Of a stretch of DNA of 15,119 nt, positions 14,521 through 15,119 are shown in pieces (the stretch's first letter is position 1; every line of letters starts with the position of its first letter). The translations under genes were made by a program, and so were the position numbers. The notes beneath the pieces are model-generated. The model was not told where the DNA came from. It did no database searches and saw only the letters and a program-made list of their open reading frames with translations. The stretch comes from JAHBVL01 sp964461025 (GTDB taxonomy: Bacteria > Chloroflexota > Chloroflexia > Thermomicrobiales > UBA6265): the NCBI GenBank assembly GCA_964461025.1, contig CAYWSE010000088.1, forward strand, positions 1-15,119. The letters run 5' to 3'.

Positions 14521-14586
14521 AATGCCCAGCGCCCAGTGCCTCGTCTCCCCTATTGCCTAGTGCCCATTCTCATTTGCCCTTTGCCC
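14521..14586. repeat. Heptamer array (NTGCCNN family) over the 3' end of the oxidoreductase gene
   Basis: Units AATGCCC, AGCGCCC and AGTGCCT, a 10-base interruption, then ATTGCCT, AGTGCCC, ATTCTCA, TTTGCCC and TTTGCCC. The array spans the minus-strand stop codon at 14557-14559, so the last 8 or so residues of that protein (GQRANENGH) are translated repeat. The unit wording is the same as in the array inside fdhD. Confidence 0.82.
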
Positions 14587-15119
14587 CTTCTCGATCGTCA
14601 CCAGCGTGTTGTAGTCGGGGACGCCGGATTGGGGGGAGCGGTCGGAACGATCGAGCAGCACATTCCCCTCCGGCCAGTGGACCTGGACATTCCGCCGCGA
14701 AATCGGCGCGACCAGCACCCGGCCCACATACTCGCCATGCTTGCTGCGCAGAACAACCGGGGCGCCATCGGTCAACCCAAGCGCCGCGACATCTTCCTCA
14801 TGCATCAGCACCGCTTCCCGCTCGGCGCCGGTGATGGCGTCCTTCGCGGCGTGGACCATGCTGTTGAATTGCTTGCCGCGACGGGTGGCCAGCGCAAACC
14901 ACCCCTCCGGAATCACATCGATGACCGGCTGGACGCTGGCGAAATGCGCTTTGCCATCCCCGGTCGGGAAGACCCACCCCTCGCAGAGGTGCGCGCCACC
15001 GGCCTGGAACTGATCGCCCGTCTTGTGAAGATGTTGGATACCGTCGTACATCGGCACAACGCGAGCGATCTCCTCCCGCACCTCCTGCGTACCGGCATAG
15101 GTGAGCTTCGACGCCAGAT
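14557..15119 (-). CDS. FdhF/YdeP-like molybdopterin oxidoreductase, C-terminal part (cut by right edge)
   Basis: The frame is open to the window edge, so the N-terminus with the Mo/W-bis-MGD and any Fe-S ligands is missing; 186 residues are visible. Features of the C-terminal molydop-binding beta-barrel domain are GGAHLCEGWVFPTGDGKAHF, TRRGKQFNSMVHAAKDAITG, MHEEDVAALGLTDG and the terminal SGVPDYNTLVTIE. This wording is typical of the FdhF/YdeP-type alpha subunit family, related to formate dehydrogenase H. GTG 15081 is internal and is not proposed as a start. The reaction is probably formate oxidation or another Mo-dependent two-electron redox step; the catalytic residue (Cys or Sec) lies outside the window. 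The last residues run into a heptamer repeat. The neighbour fdhD downstream supplies the sulfurtransferase such enzymes need. Confidence 0.9.
   Translation of the reverse strand, partial: LASKLTYAGTQEVREEIARVVPMYDGIQHLHKTGDQFQAGGAHLCEGWVFPTGDGKAHFASVQPVIDVIPEGWFALATRRGKQFNSMVHAAKDAITGAEREAVLMHEEDVAALGLTDGAPVVLRSKHGEYVGRVLVAPISRRNVQVHWPEGNVLLDRSDRSPQSGVPDYNTLVTIEKGQRANENGH

Overview
The window is about 15.1 kb of high-GC bacterial chromosome (roughly 60% by eye). It has no ribosomal or other taxonomic marker. The gene set, the fused-type heterodimeric ABC exporters and the many short dispersed repeats would fit Chloroflexota (for example Thermomicrobia-like lineages), but this is only an impression. 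No phage, plasmid, transposase, CRISPR, tRNA or rRNA gene is visible.

Layout, left to right. (1) Plus strand: the last codons of a MacB/LolD-type ABC ATPase, overlapping in a TGATG junction with its 8-TM FtsX/MacB-type permease. (2) A 207-base convergent gap with a strong hairpin and repeats. (3) Minus strand: a two-gene operon for a heterodimeric type IV ABC exporter (ATGA overlap), in which one subunit lacks the catalytic glutamate and switch histidine. (4) Minus strand: an NhaA Na+/H+ antiporter with a 215-base leader that may hold an RNA element, then an M20 metallopeptidase. (5) Minus strand: an MMPL/RND-type exporter, preceded by an unlisted 45-codon ORF whose stop codon overlaps the mmpL start. 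This unit is divergent from a plus-strand TetR regulator, and two TTACAC-type palindromes lie between them. (6) Minus strand: the C-terminal part of a YdeP/FdhF-like molybdopterin oxidoreductase (cut by the right edge), followed downstream by fdhD, whose product sulfurates the Mo cofactor of formate dehydrogenases.

Three of the five modules are membrane exporters and one is an ion antiporter. No single pathway ties the window together. The pairs that clearly work together are ATPase/permease, exporter subunit 1/subunit 2, TetR/MMPL, and oxidoreductase/FdhD.

The most unusual feature is a set of degenerate tandem heptamer arrays (period exactly 7, several unit families) and octamer arrays at gene borders. 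One pair of heptamer arrays lies inside fdhD and adds about 80 residues in frame between the N-terminal half and the CxxC motif. A second repeat family, with inverted ends and about 100-123 bp long, occurs twice. The short coupled ORF ahead of mmpL and the nhaA leader are the other items most worth checking.
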